Source: DATJFX01 sp035495465
GTDB taxonomy: Bacteria; Patescibacteriota; Doudnabacteria; UBA920; O2-02-FULL-48-8
Direction of reading: 5' to 3'
Assembly (NCBI GenBank): GCA_035495465.1
Contig: DATJFX010000059.1
Span: forward strand, 1-13,975
Length of the DNA: 13,975 nucleotides
Under the pieces are notes generated by a model that was given only the letters and a program-made list of their open reading frames with translations, searched no databases and was not told the DNA's origin. Both the position numbers and the translations under genes were made by a program. Positions 6,783 to 12,764 of the stretch are shown here, one piece after another. Positions within the stretch are counted from its first letter, which is position 1; each line of letters begins with the position of its first letter.

Positions 6783-7313
6783 ATGGCAAAAAAAGGTTTA
6801 GTTATTATTTATATTGGCAACGGCAAGGGAAAAACCTCAGCTGCAGCCGGACTTGCGATTCGCGCAACTGGCACAGGTTTTCGAGTTTTGTATTTGCAAT
6901 TTGTAAAAGGAGATTGGCCATCTGGTGAGCGGGAAGTTTTATCTAAACTTAAAAATGTAGACGTAAAACTTATGGGCCGGGGATTTGTCGGCATTTTAGG
7001 AGACCGCAAACATATCTCTGAACACATTCAAGCTGCTAAAAAGGCCATGAAAGAATCAATCGCGGCTTTAAAAAGTAAAAAATATGATTTGGTGATTTTG
7101 GATGAGGCGATCTCTGCGATTGAATCCAAACTTTTAACAGTGGAGGATGTAGTAAAAATTATTAAAGCTAAACCCGTAGAGATTCACTTGTGTTTAACTG
7201 GGCATAAGAACTTTAAAAAATTAACTGATCTGGCCGATCTAGTGACGGAAATGAAAATGATTAAGCATCCGTACTACAAAGGAATTTTAGCGCAAAGAGG
7301 AATTGATTATTAA
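6783..7313 (+). CDS. cobO: Cob(I)alamin / corrinoid adenosyltransferase (CobO/BtuR type)
   Basis: A 176-residue P-loop protein, the usual size for CobA/CobO/BtuR. It transfers the 5'-deoxyadenosyl group of ATP to cob(I)alamin or a related corrinoid. Seen: the nucleotide-binding loop GNGKGKTS at residues 12-19, LVILDEA near 103-109 (Walker-B-like), and the family C-terminus DLVTEMKMIKHPYYKGI ending AQRGIDY. The product is the cofactor required by the class II reductase encoded two genes upstream. No other corrinoid biosynthesis gene is in the window, which suggests salvage. The ATG lies right after a terminator hairpin and has no Shine-Dalgarno of its own. Translation might use a GGCGGGG patch inside the hairpin, or the mRNA may be leaderless. 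A minus-strand terminator follows directly. The family is sure; exact corrinoid specificity is not. Confidence 0.93.
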   Translation: MAKKGLVIIYIGNGKGKTSAAAGLAIRATGTGFRVLYLQFVKGDWPSGEREVLSKLKNVDVKLMGRGFVGILGDRKHISEHIQAAKKAMKESIAALKSKKYDLVILDEAISAIESKLLTVEDVVKIIKAKPVEIHLCLTGHKNFKKLTDLADLVTEMKMIKHPYYKGILAQRGIDY

Positions 7314-7347
7314 ATAAAAAAAGCTGCTAGTATGGCTACAGCAGCTT
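7313..7347 (-). terminator. Intrinsic terminator of the minus-strand orphan gene
   Basis: Stem AAGCTGCT/AGCAGCTT (7321-7328 with 7340-7347), 11-nt loop. Read on the minus strand it is followed by seven Ts (7322 down to 7316) and another T-rich stretch, a good intrinsic terminator. On the plus strand no T run follows, so it serves the minus gene, whose TAG stop lies in the loop. It also lies directly after the cobO-type stop at 7311-7313. Confidence 0.8.
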
Positions 7348-7851
7348 GGGTTGAAAGGGGAACGAGAAGATCTCGCTCAGGTCGTAGAGCTTGGGCCGGA
7401 TCAGGTTCGGTCGAGACTTCACCGCCACAAATCCGACTCGGTCCATTTTCGCAAAGACATCATTTGCCCATATATCGACTTCGCGATCCCAGACGTTGAT
7501 GTCGAACAATGCTTCAGTCGTTCCTTCCCCGAGCCAGAAGTAGGTATGGCCCGTGTGGCGCGGGGAGTAAAAGAAACGTACCGCGGTGTTGATGCGCGGA
7601 AATTCGAGCTCTACGTCGTTTTGATTCCGCACCGCCCGCGACTGAGTGGGATCGTAAGCTGGATAGTGAAGATTGACCTGAGAGGCCTTCGATATCTTCA
7701 CGAAACCGCCTTCCAGGACCTGCAGGTAGATCGCCAACCAGCTCAGTGTGAAAACGTGAGAGCTTTTTCGCGCAACAACGAAATCGTTGTTTCTTGCTGT
7801 CAGAGTCGCGCTTTCGTCAGCCATGACTCTGGCGATTCTGCTCATCGCCAT
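7336..7851 (-). CDS. Orphan protein of unknown function, probably acquired
   Basis: A 171-residue soluble-looking protein with no signal peptide, clear transmembrane segment or family I recognise. It is rich in aromatic and charged residues, with segments such as HTGHTYFWLG and INVWDREVDIWAND. The strand choice is well supported: a perfect AAGGAGG (7864 to 7858) lies 6 nt before ATG 7851, a promoter lies upstream, and a terminator coincides with the stop. Sampled 60-base stretches inside the gene are about 53-55% GC, against about 37% in a sampled stretch of hisS. Most neighbours lack a Shine-Dalgarno sequence. It stands opposite to, and splits, the corrinoid gene series. Together this suggests horizontal acquisition. 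A second ATG 6 nt in is possible but less well spaced. The open frame on the other strand is treated as its shadow. Confidence 0.72.
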   Translation of the reverse strand: MAMSRIARVMADESATLTARNNDFVVARKSSHVFTLSWLAIYLQVLEGGFVKISKASQVNLHYPAYDPTQSRAVRNQNDVELEFPRINTAVRFFYSPRHTGHTYFWLGEGTTEALFDINVWDREVDIWANDVFAKMDRVGFVAVKSRPNLIRPKLYDLSEIFSFPFQPKLL

Positions 7852-7857
7852 TTAATT

Positions 7858-7864
7858 CCTCCTT
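7858..7864 (-). promoter_or_regulatory. Strong Shine-Dalgarno of the orphan gene
   Basis: Minus-strand AAGGAGG, 6 nt before the ATG at 7851. It decides both the strand and the start of the 171-residue gene, and it contrasts with the SD-less genes around it. Confidence 0.85.
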
Positions 7865-7878
7865 TTAGAACTCAGGGT

Positions 7879-7911
7879 ATAATAATACCGAACAATCCCT
7901 TAAATAATCAA
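7879..7911 (-). promoter_or_regulatory. Putative promoter of the orphan gene
   Basis: On the minus strand TTGATT (7911 to 7906) is followed after 18 bp by TATTAT (7887 to 7882), repeated in part down to 7879. The leader to the ATG would be about 25 nt and contains the AAGGAGG site. It lies back to back with a weaker plus-strand candidate for the DUF4430 gene in the 117-bp divergent gap. Confidence 0.5.
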
Positions 7912-7915
7912 GCAA

Positions 7916-7945
7916 TTTACAACAAGTAGTAAAATTTGCTAAGAT
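7916..7945 (+). promoter_or_regulatory. Weak candidate promoter of the DUF4430-DUF6580-DUF167 genes
   Basis: TTTACA (7916-7921) and TAAGAT (7940-7945) are separated by 18 bp and would give a leader of about 17 nt before ATG 7969. Matches are 5 of 6 and 4 of 6. Some promoter is needed here, because the preceding gene is on the other strand, but this exact placement is uncertain. No riboswitch-like structure is evident in the gap. Confidence 0.35.
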
Positions 7946-7968
7946 TGATTAGAAATTAACTTGATTTT

Positions 7969-8439
7969 ATGACCATTAAAAAGCTTGAAGTTTTTGTAAT
8001 TGTAACGATTATTGCAGTTTTTGGAATTATTTATGCATTTACTGTAAAACCCGATAATTTAGCAGTTCGGCCTCAGACAAGCACTAACGTAGACACCAAC
8101 TCCGATAGTGCGGTACCTATGACCGGTACGAGTGTCAGGCCCGGGTACGGAACGAATGATCAACCTGTTCAACCCGCACCAAGTACAACCATTGAATACA
8201 AAGGCGTAGATGGGAAGAATGCTCTGGACTTACTAAAAGAAAATCATCAAGTCGAAGCGATCCATTATTCTTACGGAGATTTGGTTACAAGCATTGATGG
8301 GATCAAACCGGACAGCCAGCATTTTTGGGCCATGTACGTAAATGGTCAATTCAGCCAAGTCGGTGCGTCCGCATATATCACAAAATCCACAGATAATATC
8401 AAATGGGAAGTGGATGCAGTAGTCGATACCACCAAGTAA
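7969..8439 (+). CDS. Membrane-anchored DUF4430 (transcobalamin-like) protein
   Basis: A 156-residue protein in three parts: an uncleaved-looking N-terminal membrane anchor (residues 6-25), a Ser/Thr/Pro/Asn-rich spacer (about 30-73), and a C-terminal domain (about 75-154) with the DUF4430 pattern. That pattern includes NALDLLKEN, the SYGDLVTSIDGI segment, FWAMYVNGQ and a final DNIKWEVD strand. DUF4430 resembles the C-terminal beta domain of transcobalamin and intrinsic factor, which contacts cobalamin. No lipobox Cys is seen, so it is held by the helix with the domain outside. Its neighbours (a DUF6580 membrane protein 12 nt downstream; an adenosyltransferase and B12-dependent reductase upstream) make a corrinoid-capturing role attractive, but ligand binding is inference. 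DUF4430 domains also occur in proteins with other ligands. The ATG lacks a Shine-Dalgarno sequence. Confidence 0.82.
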   Translation: MTIKKLEVFVIVTIIAVFGIIYAFTVKPDNLAVRPQTSTNVDTNSDSAVPMTGTSVRPGYGTNDQPVQPAPSTTIEYKGVDGKNALDLLKENHQVEAIHYSYGDLVTSIDGIKPDSQHFWAMYVNGQFSQVGASAYITKSTDNIKWEVDAVVDTTK

Positions 8440-8451
8440 TTCTATAAATTT

Positions 8452-8979
8452 ATGCTGCCTTACTTTTTCATATTATTTGGCGCCATCTTGCGCGTCCTGC
8501 CTCACGCAGCCAACTTTGCGCCCATCGGCGCCTTGGCTTTATTTGGCGGAGTTTATCTGAATAAAAAAATCGCGCTTATTTTGCCGATTTTGACTATGAT
8601 CATTTCTGATTTTTTTATTGGCTTTGATTCTTTAGAGTCTCGCTTAGTTATTTATGGAAGTTTTTTGATAATTGGGCTGATTGGTTTATTAATTCGCAAT
8701 CATAAAAATGTTTTTACAGTTACCGGCGGAAGTTTGCTTGGATCCACGGTGTTTTATTTAATTACAAATTGCGTATTGTTTTATTCTACGAAAATGTATC
8801 CGCATACCTGGGCCGGTCAGATGCTGTCCTACACAAACGCCTTGCCATTTTTCCGAGCCACGCTAGGAAGCGATTTGTTTTATACGGCAGTTTTATTTGG
8901 AAGCTATGAACTAGTAAAATATTTTCATCATGCTTATCAAGGTCAAAGTGCAAACTCATTCGTCACAAGAAAAAATTGA
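8452..8979 (+). CDS. DUF6580 integral membrane protein, possible ECF-type S component
   Basis: A 175-residue, very hydrophobic protein with five or six predicted membrane segments (about 3-15, 24-35, 38-58, 65-82, 90-110 and 138-158). It carries the DUF6580 pattern: RVLPHAANFAPIGALALFGG near the N-terminus, a membrane-embedded IISDFFIG, an ITN segment after the fifth helix, YPHTWAGQ, and ALPFFRATLGSDL. Size and topology resemble substrate-binding S components of ECF vitamin transporters, but this is an inference. No ECF ATPase or T component is in the window. It follows the DUF4430 gene by 12 nt and overlaps the DUF167 gene by 50 bp, so the three are one transcript. With the corrinoid enzymes nearby, a role in corrinoid uptake is the leading guess. 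Confidence 0.78.
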   Translation: MLPYFFILFGAILRVLPHAANFAPIGALALFGGVYLNKKIALILPILTMIISDFFIGFDSLESRLVIYGSFLIIGLIGLLIRNHKNVFTVTGGSLLGSTVFYLITNCVLFYSTKMYPHTWAGQMLSYTNALPFFRATLGSDLFYTAVLFGSYELVKYFHHAYQGQSANSFVTRKN

Positions 8980-9157
8980 AGAAATCGGTTTGGACGAGTA
9001 TAAGATTTGGACCCCAGCCATCCCAGCTGACGGTCAGGCTAATCAGGCAGTGATTGAAATTTTAGCTGACTATTTTAATACCGCGCCAACGAATATAAAA
9101 ATTAAATCAGGAAATAAAAGCACGCATAAACTTATTGAGATCAACAATGGCCTATAG
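8930..9157 (+). CDS. DUF167 (UPF0235/YggU family) protein
   Basis: A 75-residue cytoplasmic protein of the YggU fold. The alignable core starts at the first residues (LIKVKVQTHSSQEKI, matching the family's LxVxVxPxAsrdxI strand), continues through IWTPAIPADGQANQAVIEIL, the family hallmark PPVDGxAN, and ends KIKSGNKSTHKLIEI. Because the family alignment needs the very N-terminus, the ATG at 8930 and hence the 50-bp overlap with the DUF6580 gene appear genuine. Biochemical function is unknown for the family, which is widespread and often sits beside membrane proteins. The TAG stop lies in the loop of a terminator hairpin, closing this three-gene unit. Confidence 0.88.
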   Translation: MLIKVKVQTHSSQEKIEEIGLDEYKIWTPAIPADGQANQAVIEILADYFNTAPTNIKIKSGNKSTHKLIEINNGL

Positions 9158-9175
9158 ATTAGGCCATTTAGTTTT
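9146..9175 (+). terminator. Intrinsic terminator overlapping the DUF167 stop codon
   Basis: Perfect 9-bp stem AATGGCCTA/TAGGCCATT (9146-9154 with 9160-9168), loop TAGAT containing the TAG stop, followed by an interrupted T run (TAGTTTT). It separates the DUF4430-DUF6580-DUF167 unit from hisS. Confidence 0.75.
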
Positions 9176-9195
9176 GCCCCGGTTTATGCTAAAAT
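9167..9195 (+). promoter_or_regulatory. Putative leaderless promoter of hisS
   Basis: An extended -10, TGCTAAAAT (9187-9195), has a weak -35 TTTAGT (9167-9172) 17 bp upstream, overlapping the preceding terminator. Transcription would start near 9202-9203, which is the hisS ATG itself, so the mRNA would have no leader. No Shine-Dalgarno is present, in agreement. Confidence 0.5.
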
Positions 9196-9202
9196 TCATA
9201 TT

Positions 9203-10441
9203 ATGAATAAAGAAATTCCTCAACTTTTAAAAGGTTTTCGAGACTATTTGCCAGATGAGCAATTAGCCCGCCGAAAAGTCATTGCTAAAATCTCCGAAGT
9301 GTTCGAACGCTTCGGTTTTTCGCCGTTGGATACCCCGGCTTTAGAATCTTACGAATTATTTAAAGGAAAATTAGGCGAAGATGAGAAGCTAATGTATAAA
9401 TTTGAAGATTTGGGCGGACGCGAAATCGCGCTTCGCTATGATTTAACAGTGCCCTTAGCGCGCGTCGTTGGGCAGTATCGAGAATTAGTTTTGCCTTTTA
9501 AGCGATATCAGATCGGCAATGTCTGGCGCGCTGACAAGCCGCAAAAGGGCCGGTTCCGGGAATTTATGCAGTGTGACATTGATGTCGTGGGATCAAGTTC
9601 TATCAACGCTGATGTAGAAGTGATCGCAGCGCTCGTGGCAGCTTTTAAAAGTTTAGAAATTGGAACTTTCGAAGTGAAATACAATGATCGGAAACTTGTT
9701 GACGAAGTTTTAGGCAAACTCAAACTTTCCAAAGAAGAAATCGTAAAGTTTATGCGCACCATGGATAAGTTGGATAAAATTGGCGAGGAAAAAGTGGTAG
9801 AAAGTTTGCGCGAACAAGGACTGGATAAAAATATTTGGGCAGAATATACCAAGATTATGGACGAATCCAGCCGGGAATATGTCACTCGGACCGAAGAGTT
9901 ATTAGCCGGAGCCGGCGTCACTCAAATGCGTTTTGATAAATACCTTATGCGCGGTTTGGATTATTATACAGGCATCGTGTTTGAATTTACTTTGCTTGAA
10001 AAACCGGAATTTGGAAGTGTGGGGTCTGGTGGACGGTATGATAATTTGATTGAAAATATCACAGGCGTGAAAACTCCAGCTGTGGGCGGATCGATCGGCT
10101 TGGATCGGCTATTGGCGGCCCTGGAAGAAATGGATGTGGTGGCGCCCCAAACTGCTACGGAAGTGATCGTGTTTAATCTAGACGCTAGTTTAACTGCCAA
10201 TTATCTGAATATGACCACGAATCTTCGGGATGCAGGAATTGATACGGAATTTTTTTACGAGCCAGCAAAGCTTGATAAGCAATTCAAATACGCAGAATCA
10301 AAAAATATGCAGGTCGCGGTTATTGTCGGTCCCGAAGAAGCAGGGGCGCGCAAAGTGAATCTGAAAAACTTGCGGGAAAAAGAACAACGAACTGTGGATT
10401 TGGATGATTTAATCACAGAAGTGAAGAGTATGCTTTGGTAA
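9203..10441 (+). CDS. hisS: Histidine-tRNA ligase
   Basis: A 412-residue class II aminoacyl-tRNA synthetase that charges tRNA-His, near the family's 400-430. Visible: motif 1 region GFRDYLPDE at 11-19, the ALRYDLTVPLAR segment (76-87), motif 2 RYQIGNVWRADKP ... FREFMQCDID (101-127), the HisRS-specific RGLDYYTGIVFE (250-261), GSGGRYDNLI (274-283), motif 3 GSIGLDRLLA (296-305), and a C-terminal anticodon-binding domain from about 319 onward. No key residue seems lost. The gene starts a transcription unit behind a terminator and a probable leaderless promoter. Its TAA is followed after a single T by the comEC ATG, so comEC is probably translated by coupling. Confidence 0.97.
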   Translation: MNKEIPQLLKGFRDYLPDEQLARRKVIAKISEVFERFGFSPLDTPALESYELFKGKLGEDEKLMYKFEDLGGREIALRYDLTVPLARVVGQYRELVLPFKRYQIGNVWRADKPQKGRFREFMQCDIDVVGSSSINADVEVIAALVAAFKSLEIGTFEVKYNDRKLVDEVLGKLKLSKEEIVKFMRTMDKLDKIGEEKVVESLREQGLDKNIWAEYTKIMDESSREYVTRTEELLAGAGVTQMRFDKYLMRGLDYYTGIVFEFTLLEKPEFGSVGSGGRYDNLIENITGVKTPAVGGSIGLDRLLAALEEMDVVAPQTATEVIVFNLDASLTANYLNMTTNLRDAGIDTEFFYEPAKLDKQFKYAESKNMQVAVIVGPEEAGARKVNLKNLREKEQRTVDLDDLITEVKSMLW

Positions 10442-10442
10442 T

Positions 10443-11894
10443 ATGTCCAAATCTAAAATTTTTTTAACTCTTTGCTTGGGATTGATCGGGGGCGTGTTTT
10501 TAGGAAGATTCATAAATTACGAAATCATGGCAATCGCTGCCATGATTTTTATAATTACTATCGCGCTCGGTTGGTCCAATAAAATGGCAGTAGTCATAGG
10601 GATGACGGGATTAATGGCGGTTTTAGGCGCATGGAGGTTTCAAACTGACATTCGACAAAATGATTTAACTTCATTCTATGACCAGAAAATTACAGGTACT
10701 GGCATGATTTTAGAAGAACCTGACGTGAGACCTGATAAAACTTTTCTAACTATTGGAAAAATTATGATTAATGGGAAAGAAGTAGATTCTAAAATTTTAT
10801 TTAATGTCGGCCGATTTCCAGAATATGAATATGGGCAGAAAGTAAGTTTTACGGGGAAATTAGAAATGCCGAAAGATGCTCAAAATCCCGGCGATTTTTC
10901 TTATAAAAATTATTTATCTCGCTATGGTATCGATGGTTTGATCTATTTTCCAAAAGTTGAAGTAATGGGGCTGGGTGGAAATGTAATAAAGTCACAAATT
11001 TTAAAATTTAAAAAAACTTGGGTCGAAAATGTCAGTCAACTTTTGCCAGAACCGCAAAATGCTTTTTTAGCGGGCCTTTTATTAGGAGCTAAAAGATCCA
11101 TCCCTCAGTGGTTGATTGATAGTTTCAATGCCACCGGCACCAGCCACATCATTGCCGTGTCGGGATACAACATTACAATTATCGCCGCAGGAATTGATTG
11201 GATCCTCCGCAGATTTTTGCGGAAACGGATTTCCTTTATCTTATCATTAATCGCAATCATTATATTTGTGATCATGACTGGCGCCTCGGCTTCCGTGATT
11301 CGGGCGGGGATGATGGGGGCTCTGGGATTAGTAGCTTTAAACCTCGGCCGGATTTATGCGATTACCAATGCCTTAGCGCTTACGGCCGCAGCCATGCTTG
11401 TTATTAACCCGCAAATTTTACATTTTGACGTAGGCTTTCAGCTTTCTTTTAGCGCGCTCTTAGGGTTAGTGTATTTAACTCCTATGATTGAGCCGTATTT
11501 TCAGTGGATGCCGAAACTCATCCAGCCGTATTGGCTCGCCACATTATCCGCCCAAGCTTTTGCTTTGCCTATTTTACTTTTAAATTTTGACCGGTTGTCT
11601 TTGATCGCGCCGATTGCCAATGTGCTGACTTTGCCTTTTATTCCGCTGACTATGTTATTTGGATTTTTATCCGGTATTCTTTCTTTTGTCTGGGATAAGT
11701 TAGCATTGCCCTTGGCCTGGATTACTTGGATTCTTTTAACTTATATTATTAAGGTCATAAGTTTTTTGGCGAATATTCCTTTTGCATCTTTGGCTGTAAA
11801 TTTTTCAATTTGGGGTTTAGTTATTTACTATCTAGTTTTATCTCTCATATTATTTCATCACTATAAATGGAAACCTCGACTAAAAACCTCTTAA
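10443..11894 (+). CDS. comEC: ComEC/Rec2 DNA-uptake channel, membrane part
   Basis: A 483-residue membrane protein that corresponds to the N-terminal and central parts of ComEC, the inner-membrane channel for single-stranded DNA in natural transformation. Residues 1-65 hold two to three helices, 75-175 an OB-fold-like DUF4131 region, and 195-470 the competence domain with FLAGLLLGAKRSIP (208-221), TGTSHIIAVSGYNI (231-244), TGASASVIRAGMMG and FDVGFQLSFSALLGL. The C-terminal metallo-beta-lactamase domain of full-length ComEC is absent here and is encoded by the next, overlapping gene. No Shine-Dalgarno is seen; it starts 1 nt after the hisS stop. A terminator-like hairpin lies within its first 110 bases. 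In small-genome bacteria this system may serve acquisition of DNA or nucleotides. Confidence 0.93.
   Translation: MSKSKIFLTLCLGLIGGVFLGRFINYEIMAIAAMIFIITIALGWSNKMAVVIGMTGLMAVLGAWRFQTDIRQNDLTSFYDQKITGTGMILEEPDVRPDKTFLTIGKIMINGKEVDSKILFNVGRFPEYEYGQKVSFTGKLEMPKDAQNPGDFSYKNYLSRYGIDGLIYFPKVEVMGLGGNVIKSQILKFKKTWVENVSQLLPEPQNAFLAGLLLGAKRSIPQWLIDSFNATGTSHIIAVSGYNITIIAAGIDWILRRFLRKRISFILSLIAIIIFVIMTGASASVIRAGMMGALGLVALNLGRIYAITNALALTAAAMLVINPQILHFDVGFQLSFSALLGLVYLTPMIEPYFQWMPKLIQPYWLATLSAQAFALPILLLNFDRLSLIAPIANVLTLPFIPLTMLFGFLSGILSFVWDKLALPLAWITWILLTYIIKVISFLANIPFASLAVNFSIWGLVIYYLVLSLILFHHYKWKPRLKTS
10522..10550 (+). terminator. Terminator-like hairpin inside the start of comEC
   Basis: Perfect 11-bp stem AAATCATGGCA/TGCCATGATTT (10522-10532 with 10538-10548), 5-nt loop ATCGC, ending in five Ts at 10546-10550. 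It has the form of a modest intrinsic terminator but lies 80-108 bases into comEC. It may attenuate comEC transcription, or it may be chance, since it encodes ordinary hydrophobic residues of the second helix. Confidence 0.35.
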
Positions 11895-12727
11895 AATTTT
11901 TTATTTTACCTTTGCTGCTTTTGGCAATCGTACTATACGTAGCGGATCGGCAGATAAGCCCAGATTTTTTGTTGCACGTAGATTTCTTAGACGTCGGCCA
12001 AGGCGATAGCATTTTTATCCAAACTTACCAAGGCCGGCAAATGGTGATTGACGGCGGACCATCAGATCAGGTTTTATCAGAGCTTGGAAAAGTTATGCCA
12101 TTTTTTGACAGGTCAATTGATGTTTTGATGCTGACCCATCCGGACGCGGATCATGTTTCTGGATTTAGCGATATTTTAAAGCGGTATAAAGTCGGAAAGG
12201 TTTTAATTACAGGCGTGACAGCGCCCACGGCTGCCTATCGATCTTTTGCGAGCTTAGTGGACCAAAAGCATATTGAAAAAATTTATATACACGAAGGCGA
12301 CCGCGTTTGGCTCGATAATGCGACAGTATTTGATATTTATTATCCGCCGCAGAGTGTGATTGATGACAAGTCTCAAGCGACGAATGATACCTCAATCAAC
12401 GGTAAATTAAGTTTTGGAAAAACTAGCTTCTTTTTTACAGGGGATGCGAGCAGTATTGTGGATGATTACATTGTCCCGCGGTATAATTTGGATTCAGATG
12501 TTTTAAAGGTCCCGCATCATGGTTCGAAAACTTCTACGTCTACGGAATTATTACAAGACATCAGCCCTAAATATGCGGTGATTGAAGTAGGGGCAAAAAA
12601 TAATTATGGCCATCCGACCCAAGAAGTGTTAGACAGATTGAAAGCTATAGGCGCGCAGATTTTGAGAACTGATCAAGATCACACCATAAAATTTACGTCT
12701 GACGGTACAAACCTTGTCAAACAATGA
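11867..12727 (+). CDS. ComEC metallo-beta-lactamase domain protein (separate subunit)
   Basis: A 286-residue protein: a membrane anchor (residues 9-25) followed by the ComEC-type metallo-beta-lactamase domain. Metal and active-site residues are intact: DVGQGDS at 42-48, DGGP at 62-65, the THPDADH motif at 90-96 with H91, D93, D95 and H96, D193 in FFTGDAS, HHGS at 217-220, and H249 in NNYGHP. In full-length ComEC this domain is thought to degrade or process the incoming or non-transported DNA strand. Here it is a separate gene starting inside the end of the membrane part (28-bp overlap, -1 frame). The anchor would keep it next to the channel on the outer face. It could be a free MBL hydrolase, but the order and overlap favour a split ComEC. 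Confidence 0.9.
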   Translation: METSTKNLLKFFILPLLLLAIVLYVADRQISPDFLLHVDFLDVGQGDSIFIQTYQGRQMVIDGGPSDQVLSELGKVMPFFDRSIDVLMLTHPDADHVSGFSDILKRYKVGKVLITGVTAPTAAYRSFASLVDQKHIEKIYIHEGDRVWLDNATVFDIYYPPQSVIDDKSQATNDTSINGKLSFGKTSFFFTGDASSIVDDYIVPRYNLDSDVLKVPHHGSKTSTSTELLQDISPKYAVIEVGAKNNYGHPTQEVLDRLKAIGAQILRTDQDHTIKFTSDGTNLVKQ

Positions 12728-12751
12728 TTTTTTTGGTAAGCTTTAAAAGTT

Positions 12752-12758
12752 AAGGAGA
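12752..12758 (+). promoter_or_regulatory. Shine-Dalgarno of the cyclophilin gene
   Basis: AAGGAGA, 6 nt before ATG 12765. It is one of only two clear Shine-Dalgarno sites in the window and supports independent, efficient initiation of this gene. Confidence 0.8.
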
Positions 12759-12764
12759 GAAAAT

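Noticed and set aside
7351..7929. A 192-codon open frame on the plus strand overlapping the orphan gene
   Set aside because: It begins with TTG without a ribosome binding site, runs across the other gene's promoter, and the minus-strand frame has a perfect Shine-Dalgarno, promoter and terminator.
11867..11894. Programmed -1 frameshift joining the two ComEC halves
   Set aside because: No X-XXY-YYZ heptamer in the overlap; the second gene has its own ATG and membrane anchor.
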